Shown one piece after another: positions 7,272 through 15,543 of a stretch of 64,000 bases of DNA; positions within the stretch are counted from its first letter, which is position 1, and the number at the start of each line of letters is the position of its first letter. The DNA is taken from positions 27,012-91,011 of the forward strand of contig NZ_DASQCC010000001.1 in the NCBI RefSeq assembly GCF_035634895.1. Reading direction: 5' to 3'. This DNA comes from Actinophytocola sp035634895 (GTDB taxonomy: Bacteria; Actinomycetota; Actinomycetes; Mycobacteriales; Pseudonocardiaceae). A program made the translations under genes and the position numbers. The notes beneath the pieces were generated by a model. It was not told the origin of the DNA and did not search any database. It worked only from the letters and a program-made list of their open reading frames with translations.

Positions 7272-8465
7272 TCAGCGGGAGCGGTACTCGCGTAGCAGGC
7301 CTCGGCTGATGATCGTTTTCTGGATCTCGCTCGTGCCCTCGCCGATGAGCAGGAACGGGGCCTCGCGCATGAGGCGTTCGATCTCGTACTCCTTGGAGTA
7401 GCCGTAGCCGCCGTGGATGCGGAACGACTCCTGGGTGACCTCGGCGCAGTACTCCGAGGCCAGGAGCTTGGCCATGCCGGCCTCGACGTCGTTGCGTTCG
7501 CCGGAGTCCTTCAGGCGGGCCGCGTTCACCATCATCAGGTGGGCCGCCTCGACCTTCGTGGCCATCTCGGCCAGCTTGAACGCGATCGCCTGATGCTGCG
7601 CGATCGGCTTGCCGAACGTGCTGCGCTGCTGCGCGTACTCCACCGCCAGCTCGAACGCGCGGATCGCGATGCCGCACGCGCGGGCCGCGACGTTGACCCT
7701 GCCGACCTCGACGCCGTCCATCATCTGCGCGAAACCACGCCCCGGCGCGCCGCCCAGCACCGACGAGGCGCCGGTCCGGTAGCCGGCGAACACCGCCTCG
7801 GTCGTGTCGACGCCCTTGTAGCCCATCTTGTCGATCTTGCCGGGAATCGTCAGCCCCGGCGCCACCTCGCCGAACCCGGTCGGCTTCTCCACCAGGAAGG
7901 CCGTCAGGTTCTCGTGCGGCTTCTCCGCGCCCTCGTCGGTCCTCACCAGCACGGCGATCAGGTTGGAGCTGCCGCCGTTCGTGAGCCACATCTTCGCGCC
8001 GTCGACGACGTACTCGTCACCGTCGCGCCTGGCCCTGGTCTTGATCGCCGCGACGTCCGAGCCGAGGTCCGGCTCCGACATCGAGAAGGAACCGCGCACC
8101 TCACCGGTGGCCATTCGCGGCAACAGGCTCTGTTTCTGCGCGTCGGTGCCGTGCTGGCGAACCATGTGGGCCACGATGAAGTGCGTGTTGATCACGCCGG
8201 AGACGCTCATCCAGCCGCGCGCGATCTGCTCGACCACCAACGCGTAGGTCAGCAGCGACTCGCCGAGCCCGCCGTACTCCTCCGGGATGGTGAGGCCGAA
8301 CAGCCCCATCTCCTTCATCCCGTCGACGATGTCCTGCGGGTACTCGTCCGCGTGCTCGAGGGCCTGGGCGTGCGGAATGATCTCCTTGTCCACGAAATCA
8401 CGAACCGTGGCAAGGATTTCCTGCTGGATGTCGGTCAGGCCGGCGGTCTGAGCGAGGCGGGCCAT
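7272..8465 (-). CDS. Acyl-CoA dehydrogenase
   Basis: The 397-residue flavoprotein has the full acyl-CoA dehydrogenase fold: helical N-domain, middle domain with FSMSEPDLGSDVAAIKTRA, and C-terminal helical domain with the catalytic-base region GYGYSKEYEIERLMREA and LIGEGTSEIQKTIISR. It should oxidise a short or branched acyl-CoA, passing electrons to electron-transfer flavoprotein. The start is supported by GGGAGG upstream. Two CoA-ester lyases lie 3 kb away, a pairing also seen near ethylmalonyl-CoA pathway genes in streptomycetes. A methylsuccinyl-CoA-type substrate is a speculation. Confidence 0.88.
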   Translation of the reverse strand: MARLAQTAGLTDIQQEILATVRDFVDKEIIPHAQALEHADEYPQDIVDGMKEMGLFGLTIPEEYGGLGESLLTYALVVEQIARGWMSVSGVINTHFIVAHMVRQHGTDAQKQSLLPRMATGEVRGSFSMSEPDLGSDVAAIKTRARRDGDEYVVDGAKMWLTNGGSSNLIAVLVRTDEGAEKPHENLTAFLVEKPTGFGEVAPGLTIPGKIDKMGYKGVDTTEAVFAGYRTGASSVLGGAPGRGFAQMMDGVEVGRVNVAARACGIAIRAFELAVEYAQQRSTFGKPIAQHQAIAFKLAEMATKVEAAHLMMVNAARLKDSGERNDVEAGMAKLLASEYCAEVTQESFRIHGGYGYSKEYEIERLMREAPFLLIGEGTSEIQKTIISRGLLREYRSR

Positions 8466-8571
8466 CTTGGGCGCTCCCTCCCGGGCGACGGTGGTTACCG
8501 GCCAGTATCCACCGGTTAACGCTCGTTCGCGGGGAGGTTGTGCGCAGTACCACTAGAGACGGTACCCGCGC

Positions 8572-8766
8572 TCAGCCCACGCCGATCACCGCGGGAGAAC
8601 CGCAGTCTCGGCACTCGTCGACGAGGACGTACACGTCGGCACCACAGTCACGGCAGGGACGGAAGCTGCGCTCGAACAGCTCGTCGCGGCGGGAACGGCT
8701 GAACAGACGTGGCCCACTTCCATCGTCCTTGCCGAGTCGATGCTTACCCATGCCCGACAGCTTCAC
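8572..8766 (-). CDS. Small zinc-ribbon protein
   Basis: The 64-residue protein has a basic N-terminal half (KHRLGKDDGSGPRLFSRSRR) and a C-terminal zinc ribbon with two CRDC pairs 14 residues apart (about 38-41 and 52-55). The four cysteines probably bind one zinc. The start could be the GTG at 8766 or the ATG at 8751 (MGKHRLG); neither has a clear ribosome binding site. It stands alone between acyl-CoA dehydrogenase and an unknown gene. Function is unknown; small ribbons of this type can bind nucleic acid or protein. Confidence 0.55.
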   Translation of the reverse strand: MKLSGMGKHRLGKDDGSGPRLFSRSRRDELFERSFRPCRDCGADVYVLVDECRDCGSPAVIGVG

Positions 8767-8886
8767 CCGGAGGAGTGGGTGAGTGCCAAGTATTCGTCGT
8801 TATCTGTGCGTTATATCACGGCAACCTTCGACGATCCGTGACGTCGTTTTTCTGGAGGGTAGTAACTATTGCATAACGTAGTCACC

Positions 8887-9801
8887 TCACGACTCAGGAA
8901 ACAGGCGGCCGAACACCTCGCCGAAGCCACCCTCGACGTGGACTTCGATCCGGCCATCATCGTCTCGCTGGGTGATCTGCTGGAACTGCCCGTCCTGCCA
9001 CCAGTAGACATGCGGGCTGATCGGCCCGACCTCCATGTCGTACCCGGCCGCGGCGTTGCCGGCCATCGCGTTCAGCGCCTCGACCACGCTGGAGTCCCGC
9101 GGCACGTGGTACAGCAGCTGGTGCCGGAACGGCACCGCGACCAGCACGCCGTTGGGCAGGTGGGCCTCGCCGGTGGTGCGCAGCACGACGTCCCGCAGCA
9201 CGAGCGCCGTGGACGCCATGAACATCGACCCGACGAGGATCTCCACACCGTCGTAGGTCGCGCGCTCGTCGGCCTCCTCGCGCCGCAGGTTGGCGAGGCC
9301 GGCCGACCGCAGCCGGCCGAGGCCGTGCTTGGTGACCTGCTCGTCGTTGAACGTGGCGACCGAGTCCGGCAGGTCGAGCGCCAGGAGCTCCAGCACGCCG
9401 GGCAGGGCCTCGCGGCCGTAGGACCACCAGTCGCCGTCGGGTAGCGCGCCCGCCTCGTACAGCCGCAGGTACGTGCGCTCGAGCAGGTCCTCGGTCGGCA
9501 CGTCGAACTCGTCCGGCCCGTCGATGCTGGCGAGCAGGCGGCTGATGTGGTCGTCGACGATCGCCGGCCACTTCTTCGCCGACACGCGGGGGTCGGCGAG
9601 GCGGCGCGCGAGGCTGCCGAGCCCGAACTGGCGACCGTCGGCGTCCTCGACATGTCCGGCGTAGACGGTCACCTCGTAGCCGGCCACGGCCATGCTGCCG
9701 CGGACGAGATCACGAAGCCGCTGCGCGCGGCTCACCGTCAGTTCCGGCAGACCCTCGTCGGCCGGTTCGTCCGGTTCGCGGCCTCGGCTGAACAACCCCA
9801 C
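8887..9801 (-). CDS. Unknown conserved-type protein (304 aa)
   Basis: I do not recognise this family. The protein is soluble and acidic, with no signal peptide or membrane helix. Visible segments include YEVTVYAGHVEDADGRQFGL near 42-61, a run of aliphatic helices, and a C-terminal FRHQLLYHVPRDSSVVEALN. It follows the slipin gene by 9 bp on the same strand, so the two are likely co-transcribed and may act together at the membrane. The start is a GTG. A TAGGGT box 6 nt upstream overlaps the slipin stop and may be coincidental. Confidence 0.65.
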   Translation of the reverse strand: MGLFSRGREPDEPADEGLPELTVSRAQRLRDLVRGSMAVAGYEVTVYAGHVEDADGRQFGLGSLARRLADPRVSAKKWPAIVDDHISRLLASIDGPDEFDVPTEDLLERTYLRLYEAGALPDGDWWSYGREALPGVLELLALDLPDSVATFNDEQVTKHGLGRLRSAGLANLRREEADERATYDGVEILVGSMFMASTALVLRDVVLRTTGEAHLPNGVLVAVPFRHQLLYHVPRDSSVVEALNAMAGNAAAGYDMEVGPISPHVYWWQDGQFQQITQRDDDGRIEVHVEGGFGEVFGRLFPES

Positions 9802-9810
9802 CGCGTCACC

Positions 9811-10602
9811 CTATTCGGATGGTTTCTCCTCGGGCCTGGGGGCCAGCGTCGGGTGCCCGGTTCGTTCGAGGAAGCGGAGAAGCTCAACGGGGAAGGGCAA
9901 CACGAGGGTCGAGTTCTTCTCGGACGCGACCTGTACGACGGTCTCCAGCAGTCGCAACTGGAGCGCGGCCGGGGTGTCGCTCATGACCCGGGCGGCGTCG
10001 GAGAGCTTCTGCGAGGCCTGGAACTCGCCGTCCGCGGAGATGATGCGCGCGCGGCGCTCCCGCTCGGCCTCGGCCTGGCGGGACATGGACCGCTTCATCG
10101 ACTCGGGCAGCGCGACGTCCTTGATCTCGACCCGGTCGATGTGCACGCCCCACTCCAGGGCCGGACTGTCGATCATCATCTCGAGGCCCTGGTTGAGCCG
10201 CTCGCGGTTCGCGAGCAGGTCGTCGAGGTCGCTCTTGCCGATGATCGAACGCAACGAGGTCTGCGCGACCTGCCCGACCGCGAACCGGTAGTCCTCGACC
10301 TTGATCACCGCCGCGACCGGGTCGACCACCTTGAAGTAGACGACCGCGTCGACCCGCACGGTGACGTTGTCGCGGGTGATGCCCTCCTGCGCGGGCACCG
10401 GCATGGTCACGATCTGCATGTTGACCTTCTGCAGCTTGTCCGCGACGGGTACCAGCAACGCGAGGCCGGGTGCGCGGATGCCGGGCTGGACCCGACCGAA
10501 CCGGAAGATCAGGCCCTGCTCGTACTGCTTGATCACGCGGACGCTGGAGGAGACTCCGATCACGACCACAACGAGGATCAGCAGGAGAATGTAGGCAACC
10601 AT
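9811..10602 (-). CDS. Slipin / SPFH-band 7 membrane protein
   Basis: The 263-residue protein starts with one membrane helix (MVAYILLLILVVVVIGV), followed by a stomatin/band 7 domain (YEQGLIFRFGRVQPGIRAPGL onwards to about 190). A coiled-coil-prone stretch, QAEAERERRARIISADGEFQ, comes next. Slipins form membrane-bound oligomers that scaffold microdomains and often pair with an NfeD-type partner, which is absent here. The ATG at 10602 is chosen because GGAGG lies 6 nt upstream and it gives the membrane anchor at the very start. Confidence 0.85.
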   Translation of the reverse strand: MVAYILLLILVVVVIGVSSSVRVIKQYEQGLIFRFGRVQPGIRAPGLALLVPVADKLQKVNMQIVTMPVPAQEGITRDNVTVRVDAVVYFKVVDPVAAVIKVEDYRFAVGQVAQTSLRSIIGKSDLDDLLANRERLNQGLEMMIDSPALEWGVHIDRVEIKDVALPESMKRSMSRQAEAERERRARIISADGEFQASQKLSDAARVMSDTPAALQLRLLETVVQVASEKNSTLVLPFPVELLRFLERTGHPTLAPRPEEKPSE

Positions 10603-10809
10603 TGGCGCCTCCGCGGTCAACCACCCCTCGCAACCGATGCTACGCCCGGAGATGCGGGGAAAGCCGCAGAAGGATCCAGCCCGCATCCCAACTCACAAAA
10701 GCAAATCACCGACCCGAACGGCCGCTGTGCTCGCCGGGGGGACCCCTGCTTTCAGGCTACCGGGAGCCACCGACAATTCCGGGCCGTTGAACGCGCCGGC
10801 CAGCAGTTC

Positions 10810-10836
10810 CCCGAGCGAAAGGGACTTTCGTGCGCC
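10810..10836. repeat. 27-bp interspersed repeat, copy A
   Basis: The repeat carries the internal inverted repeat CGAAAG-GGA-CTTTCG and is identical to 11313-11339. In copy A it follows, rather than precedes, the CACCGACAATT motif. Confidence 0.7.
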
Positions 10837-11312
10837 GAGGGGCATGGTGTCGCCAGTTGGCCCGCTTGACTGCACACCGAACGGGGGCTTCCAGCGTTGG
10901 TGAGCACAAGCTCGGCCGTCCCCCGCTCCCTGATCTGCTGGAGATCACCTCCCGGACGGCTACGACGCCAGCGCGGCGGTGCGCGATGATCACCACCGCC
11001 CAGACGGTCACTGGCCTGGCACGCGGAGATCAGGCCGGCGACCGACGGCGCGTAGAACCCCGGCCTTCGCGGCCTCGCCACTGCGGCGCACCCACGCCTG
11101 GCAGCGAGGGTGTCGGCCGGGAACACCAGTCCTTCCCCAAAGGCACCGACTTCGTCACCGCCCGGCCAACGACCACCCCCAGCAAGACACTGGCTCAACC
11201 CCAAGGAGAAACAATCCGACACTGTCCACGACGGCTTGCGTCGCAACACCACAAGGATTCCCGCACTGCTGGCGAGCCACTGAACACCCCGGCAGCAATT
11301 TCACCCACCCAA

Positions 11313-11339
11313 CCCGAGCGAAAGGGACTTTCGTGCGCC
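11313..11339. repeat. 27-bp interspersed repeat, copy B
   Basis: It is identical to 10810-10836. In this copy it precedes GGGGGTCCCCC and a CACCGACAATT motif ending at 11383, four bases before the citE-like stop codon. Confidence 0.7.
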
Positions 11340-11387
11340 CGGGGGTCCCCCGGATTCCACATTACCGGTGGGCACCGACAATTGCGG

Positions 11388-12233
11388 TCAGGTGCCCTTG
11401 ACCGCCGCCGCGAGCGCCAGGATCCGTTGGGCGTCGACCACGTGCAGGTTCTCGATCATGCGGCCGTCGACCGTCGCCACGCCGCGGCCCGCGTGCTGGG
11501 CCTGTTCGAAAGCCTCGATCACGCGGTGGGCGTGCGCGACCTCGTCGGCGGACGGCGCGAAGATCTCGTTGCACGGCTCGACCTGGCCGGGGTGGATCAG
11601 CGTCTTGCCGTCGAAGCCGAAGTCCCGGCCCTGGCGGCACTCCGCGGCGAACCCGTCCAGGTCACGGACGTCGTTGTAGACGCCGTCCAGGATCACCCGG
11701 CCGGTCGCGCGGGCCGCGAGCACACACGTCGACAGGGGGCCGAGCAGCGGCGCGCGGCCGGGGACCTGTGCCGCCGTCAGCTCCTTCGCGAGGTCGTTCG
11801 TGCCGAGCACCAGCACGGTCAGCCGGTCCGACGCCGCCGCGATCGACGCGCAGTTCAGCACCGCCACCGGTGTCTCGATCATCGCCCAGATCGCCGTGTG
11901 GTCCGGGGCGTGCGACAGCGCCTTCTCGATCGCGTGGACCTCCTCGGCGGAGTTCACCTTCGGCACCACCACCGCGTCCGGGCCCGCCTCGCCGGCCGCG
12001 CGGAGGTCGTCGGCGTGCCACGGCGTGCCGAGACCGTTGACGCGAACGGTCACCTCGCGCGAGCCGTACGAGCCGACCGCCGCGCACACCCGTTCCCGGG
12101 CCGCGGCCTTCGCGTCCGGCGCGACCGCGTCCTCCAGGTCGAGGATCAACGCGTCCGCCGGCAGCGTCTTCGCCTTCTCCAGCGCCCTTTCGTTGGCGCC
12201 CGGCATGTACAGGACCGACCTGCGCGGCCTCAT
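11388..12233 (-). CDS. CoA-ester lyase (CitE-like, short form)
   Basis: This 281-residue HpcH/HpaI-citrate lyase beta-like protein cleaves or forms a C-C bond in a CoA ester such as malyl-CoA or citramalyl-CoA. It shows the TIM-barrel landmarks ALILDLEDAVAPDAK, the arginine in VRVNGLGTPW, the motif IETPVAV and GTNDLAKEL. The start MRPRRSVLYMPG at 12233 overlaps the stop of the upstream paralogue by 4 bp, so the two are coupled. The exact substrate is not evident. Confidence 0.82.
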   Translation of the reverse strand: MRPRRSVLYMPGANERALEKAKTLPADALILDLEDAVAPDAKAAARERVCAAVGSYGSREVTVRVNGLGTPWHADDLRAAGEAGPDAVVVPKVNSAEEVHAIEKALSHAPDHTAIWAMIETPVAVLNCASIAAASDRLTVLVLGTNDLAKELTAAQVPGRAPLLGPLSTCVLAARATGRVILDGVYNDVRDLDGFAAECRQGRDFGFDGKTLIHPGQVEPCNEIFAPSADEVAHAHRVIEAFEQAQHAGRGVATVDGRMIENLHVVDAQRILALAAAVKGT

Positions 12234-13288
12234 TCGGCAGCCTCCTTGTACAGCGCGGCCAGTTCCGGGTCCCGCGCCGCGAGGTCGTCGGCGAGGGCCA
12301 CGATCACCTGGCACTGCTTGACCGTCGCGTCGTCCTGCATCTTGCCGTCGAGCATCACCGCGCCGGTGCCATCACCCATGGCCGCGATCACCCGCCGCGC
12401 CCATCCCACCTCGGCCGGGTCCGGCGAGAAGACCTTGCGTGCGATGGCGATCTGGGCCGGGTGCAGGCTCCACGCGCCGACACAGCCGAGCAGGTACGCG
12501 TTGCGGAACTGGTCCTCGCACGCGACCGTGTCGCGGATGTCGCCGAACGGCCCGTAGTACGGCAGGATCCCGGCCCGCACGCACGCGTCGACCATCCGCG
12601 CGACCGTGTAGTGCCACAGGTCCTGCTGGTAGGTGGTGCGCCCTTCGGACAGGTCGTCGCCGACGGGGTCCGTCCGCACCAGGTACCCGGGATGGCCGCC
12701 GCCGACCCGGGTCGTCTTCATCCGCCTGCTCGCGGCCAGGTCGGCAGGGCCGAGCGAGATGCCCTGCATGCGCGGGCTGGCCATGGCGATCTCCTCGACA
12801 CGCGACACCCCGCTCGCGGTCTCCAGGATCGCGTGCACGAGCAGCGGGCGCCGCAGGCCCGCGCGGGCCTCCAGCTGGGCGAGCAGCCGGTCGACGTAGT
12901 GGATGTCCTCCGGGCCATCGACCTTCGGCACCATGATCACGTCGAGCTTGTCGCCGACCTCGGTGACCAGCGTCAACAGGTCGTCGAGCACCCACGGCGA
13001 GTCGAGGCTGTTGATCCGCGTCCACAGCTGCGTGTCGCCGAGGTCCACCTCGCGGGCGATGCGCACGAGCCCGGCGCGGGCGGCCTCCTTGCGGTCGGCC
13101 TGGACGGCGTCCTCGAGGTTGCCGAGCAGCACGTCGGCCTGCCCGGCCATGCCGGGGACCTTGGCCGCCATCTTCTCGTTGCCCGGGTCGAAGAAGTGGA
13201 TCATCCGGGAGGGCCGGACCGGGATCTGCCGCAACGGCTCCGGTGCGCCGACGGCGAGCGGACGGAAGAAGTCCTTCGGTGACCTCAT
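12230..13288 (-). CDS. CoA-ester lyase (malyl-CoA lyase-like, long form)
   Basis: The 352-residue protein is a second, longer member of the citrate lyase beta/malyl-CoA lyase family. It has FFDPGNEKM, then LLGNLEDAVQADRKEAAR, RINSLDSPWV, MVPKVDGPEDI, ILETASGV and a long insertion GGGHPGYLVRTDP typical of the L-malyl-CoA/beta-methylmalyl-CoA lyase branch. The start MRSPKDFF at 13288 follows GGGAGG. Being overlapped with a distinct paralogue suggests successive steps or a lyase plus a thioesterase, as described for malyl-CoA pathways; this is inference. Confidence 0.82.
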   Translation of the reverse strand: MRSPKDFFRPLAVGAPEPLRQIPVRPSRMIHFFDPGNEKMAAKVPGMAGQADVLLGNLEDAVQADRKEAARAGLVRIAREVDLGDTQLWTRINSLDSPWVLDDLLTLVTEVGDKLDVIMVPKVDGPEDIHYVDRLLAQLEARAGLRRPLLVHAILETASGVSRVEEIAMASPRMQGISLGPADLAASRRMKTTRVGGGHPGYLVRTDPVGDDLSEGRTTYQQDLWHYTVARMVDACVRAGILPYYGPFGDIRDTVACEDQFRNAYLLGCVGAWSLHPAQIAIARKVFSPDPAEVGWARRVIAAMGDGTGAVMLDGKMQDDATVKQCQVIVALADDLAARDPELAALYKEAAE

Positions 13289-13374
13289 CGAGCCTCCCAA
13301 CGCTACTTGCCAGTAACCATAGGGGCTCGAAAACTGGTTCGCCGTGCACGTGTCGGCTACGCCACCCTGGGGAC

Positions 13375-14226
13375 GTGTCCTTGACCGTGCCAGAAAGCCT
13401 CGCGGCGGGCTTCGAAGACCAGGACTGGCTCGCGCGGCTCCCCGCGCTCGCCGAGTCCTGCCTCACCAACTGGGACCTGACGGTCGACGGCGAGCCCATG
13501 CACGGCGCGTGCGCGCTCGTCCTGCCGGTGCGCCGGGCCGGCGGCGAACCCGCCGTGCTCAAGGTGACGTGGCCGCACGAGGAGGCCGAGCACGAGGCCC
13601 TCGCACTGTCCATCTGGGACGGTGCGAGCTCGGTCCGCCTGCTGGCACACGATCCTGGCGCGTGGGCGCTGCTGCTCGAACGCCTCGACCCGGCCGTCAC
13701 GCTGGAGAGCGAGCCGCTGCCGGAGGCGCTCGCGGTCCTCGCGGGCATGATCCGCCGGCTCGACCGGCCGGCGCCGGCGGGAGTCAGGCACCTGCGGGAC
13801 GTCGCCGCCCGCTGGGTTCGCGAGTTTCCCGCGGAGAACGACGGCCTCGTGCCTGACGACGTGGTCGCACAGGCCGTCGCCTACTGCCGCGAGCTGGGAC
13901 CGACCGCCGGGAACCACCTGGTCAACGAGGACCTGCACTTCCAGAACGTGCTGCGTGGCGAGCGTGCGCCGTGGCTGGTGATCGACCCGAAGCCGGTCGC
14001 GGGCGACCGGGAGTTCGGGCTCTGCCAGCTGCTGTGGAACCGGTTCGAGGAGGCCACCCTGCTGGCCCGGCTGGCGGTGGTCGTCGACATGGCCGGGCTG
14101 GACCGTGAGCTGGCCAGGAAGTGGACGTTCGTGCGCGCGGTCGACAACTGGCTCTACGCGGGCCCGGACCACTGGCTGGGCGACAGGTGCGCCCGGATCG
14201 CCGGGGTGCTCGCCGGCCCCGGCTGA
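13375..14226 (+). CDS. APH(6)-like aminoglycoside/hydroxyurea phosphotransferase
   Basis: The 283-residue protein matches the APH(6)/hydroxyurea kinase family. It has a catalytic loop NEDLHFQNVLRGE near 182-194 and a metal-binding IDPKPVAGDREFG. Family members phosphorylate streptomycin at position 6, but chromosomal copies in actinomycetes often have unknown physiological substrates. The GTG at 13375 is chosen because GGGG precedes it and the frame upstream runs into the divergent lyase gene. It stands alone. Confidence 0.8.
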   Translation: MSLTVPESLAAGFEDQDWLARLPALAESCLTNWDLTVDGEPMHGACALVLPVRRAGGEPAVLKVTWPHEEAEHEALALSIWDGASSVRLLAHDPGAWALLLERLDPAVTLESEPLPEALAVLAGMIRRLDRPAPAGVRHLRDVAARWVREFPAENDGLVPDDVVAQAVAYCRELGPTAGNHLVNEDLHFQNVLRGERAPWLVIDPKPVAGDREFGLCQLLWNRFEEATLLARLAVVVDMAGLDRELARKWTFVRAVDNWLYAGPDHWLGDRCARIAGVLAGPG

Positions 14227-14274
14227 CCCGACGCGCGCGGGGCTCACCGCCGGGTGAACGGACCGCGGCACGGC

Positions 14275-14280
14275 TAGCCT
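14275..14280 (+). promoter_or_regulatory. -10 box of the MgtE/CBS gene (leaderless)
   Basis: TAGCCT is followed by 6 nt and then the GTG at 14287. No ribosome binding site intervenes. This fits a leaderless transcript and fixes the start codon. Confidence 0.45.
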
Positions 14281-14286
14281 TGCGGC

Positions 14287-15543
14287 GTGAGCAGGGTCTT
14301 CGTGGCGCAGGTGGTCGGGTTGCCGGTGTTCGGGCCCGACGGGGAGTCCATCGGCAAGATCCGGGACGTGGTCGCCGTGCTGCGTACCGACCGCACGCCA
14401 CCGCGCGTGCTCGGCGTGGTCGTGGAGCTCGCGACCCGCCGGCGGATCTTCGTGCCGATGCTGCGGGTCACCTCGATCGACGCGAACGCGGTCACGCTGG
14501 CCACGGGCTCGGTGAACCTGCGGCGCTTCAACCAGCGGCCCAACGAGGTGCTGGTCGTCGGTCAGCTGCTGGACGCGCGGGCGGTCGTCGTCGAGACCGG
14601 GCACCCCGCCATGATCGTGGACGCGGCGATGGAGCTGACGCGGACCCGCGACTGGGTGATCTCCCGGCTCGCCATCCGCGAGCGGACCGGCAGGCTGTCC
14701 AGGCGCGGCCCGATCCAGGTGCGGCGCTGGGAGGAGCTCGAGCCGCCTGGGGTGACGGACCTGGCGTCCGCGCCGCAGGAGACGACGCACCTGCTGAGCG
14801 TGTTCGAGGGCATGCGGGCCGCGGACGTGGCCACCGCACTGCGGGACCTGCCGGTGAAGCGCCGCTACGAGGTCATCGACGGCCTCGACGACGAGCGGCT
14901 GGCGGACGTGTTCGAGGAGCTGTCCGAGGACGACCAGAAGGACCTGCTCGGGCACCTCGACGAGGAACGCGCGGCGGACGTCCTGGAGGCGATGGACCCC
15001 GACGACGCCGCGGACCTGCTGGCCGAGCTGCCCGAGCGGGACCGGTTGAGGTTCCTGGAGCTGATGGAGCGGCAGGAGTCCGACCCGGTCCGCCGGCTGC
15101 TGGCGTACTCGTCGGACACGGCGGGCGGGCTGATGACGCCGGAGCCGCTGGTGTTGATGCCCGACGCCCCGGTCGCCCAGGCGCTGGCCATGATCCGCAA
15201 CCCGGACATCACGCCCGCGCTGGCAAGCATGGTGTTCGTCTGCCGTCCACCGTCCGCGACGCCGACCGGCCGGTACATCGGCTGCGTCCACGTCCAGCGG
15301 CTGCTGCGCGAGCCGCCGAGCGAGCTGGTGGCGAGCGTCGTGGACAGCGAGCTGGCCCGGCTGTCACCGGCGGCGTCACTGAACGAGGTGACCCGCTACT
15401 TCGCCACCTACGACCTGGTGTGCGCGCCCGTCGTGGACGAGAACGAGCACCTGCTGGGCGCGGTGACCGTGGACGACGTGCTGGACCACCTGCTGCCCAC
15501 CGGGTGGCGCGAGACCAACAGCGAGGAGCCGGCCGATGCCTGA
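14287..15543 (+). CDS. PRC/MgtE-N/CBS protein without membrane domain
   Basis: The 418-residue protein starts with PRC-barrel-like segments (VGLPVFGPDGESIGKIRDVV) and continues with an MgtE N-terminal superhelical domain (about 185-275, with LDDERLADVFEELSEDDQ and MDPDDAADLLAELPERD). Paired CBS domains follow (about 280-400). The MgtE membrane channel is absent, so this is not a complete magnesium channel; it may be a magnesium- or nucleotide-sensing partner. Position and length match Rv1232c. Its 3' end overlaps the DUF1003 gene by 8 bp. Confidence 0.8.
   Translation: MSRVFVAQVVGLPVFGPDGESIGKIRDVVAVLRTDRTPPRVLGVVVELATRRRIFVPMLRVTSIDANAVTLATGSVNLRRFNQRPNEVLVVGQLLDARAVVVETGHPAMIVDAAMELTRTRDWVISRLAIRERTGRLSRRGPIQVRRWEELEPPGVTDLASAPQETTHLLSVFEGMRAADVATALRDLPVKRRYEVIDGLDDERLADVFEELSEDDQKDLLGHLDEERAADVLEAMDPDDAADLLAELPERDRLRFLELMERQESDPVRRLLAYSSDTAGGLMTPEPLVLMPDAPVAQALAMIRNPDITPALASMVFVCRPPSATPTGRYIGCVHVQRLLREPPSELVASVVDSELARLSPAASLNEVTRYFATYDLVCAPVVDENEHLLGAVTVDDVLDHLLPTGWRETNSEEPADA

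Larger units (their letters stand above)
10603..11387. other. 785-bp gene-free stretch with dispersed repeats
   Basis: No open frame here looks coding: the longest minus-strand frame (10752-11252) has no recognisable domain and reads through the repeats. The stretch holds two copies of a 27-bp repeat (10810-10836 and 11313-11339) and two copies of a second motif ending in CACCGACAATT (10768-10778 and 11373-11383). The second copy runs up to the CoA-lyase stop codon. The sequence between may be a decayed gene or mobile remnant. Confidence 0.5.

Noticed and set aside
10752..11252. 166-codon minus-strand frame in the gene-free stretch
   Set aside because: It reads through the 27-bp repeat, has irregular composition, no domain and no ribosome binding site, so I treat the region as non-coding or decayed.
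13375..14226. APH(6)-like gene as acquired antibiotic resistance
   Set aside because: Composition matches its neighbours and there is no mobile element nearby; it is more likely a resident chromosomal kinase.
13357..15291. 644-codon open frame on the minus strand
   Set aside because: It is antisense to the APH(6)-like and MgtE/CBS genes, with low-complexity Arg/His/Gln-rich translation.
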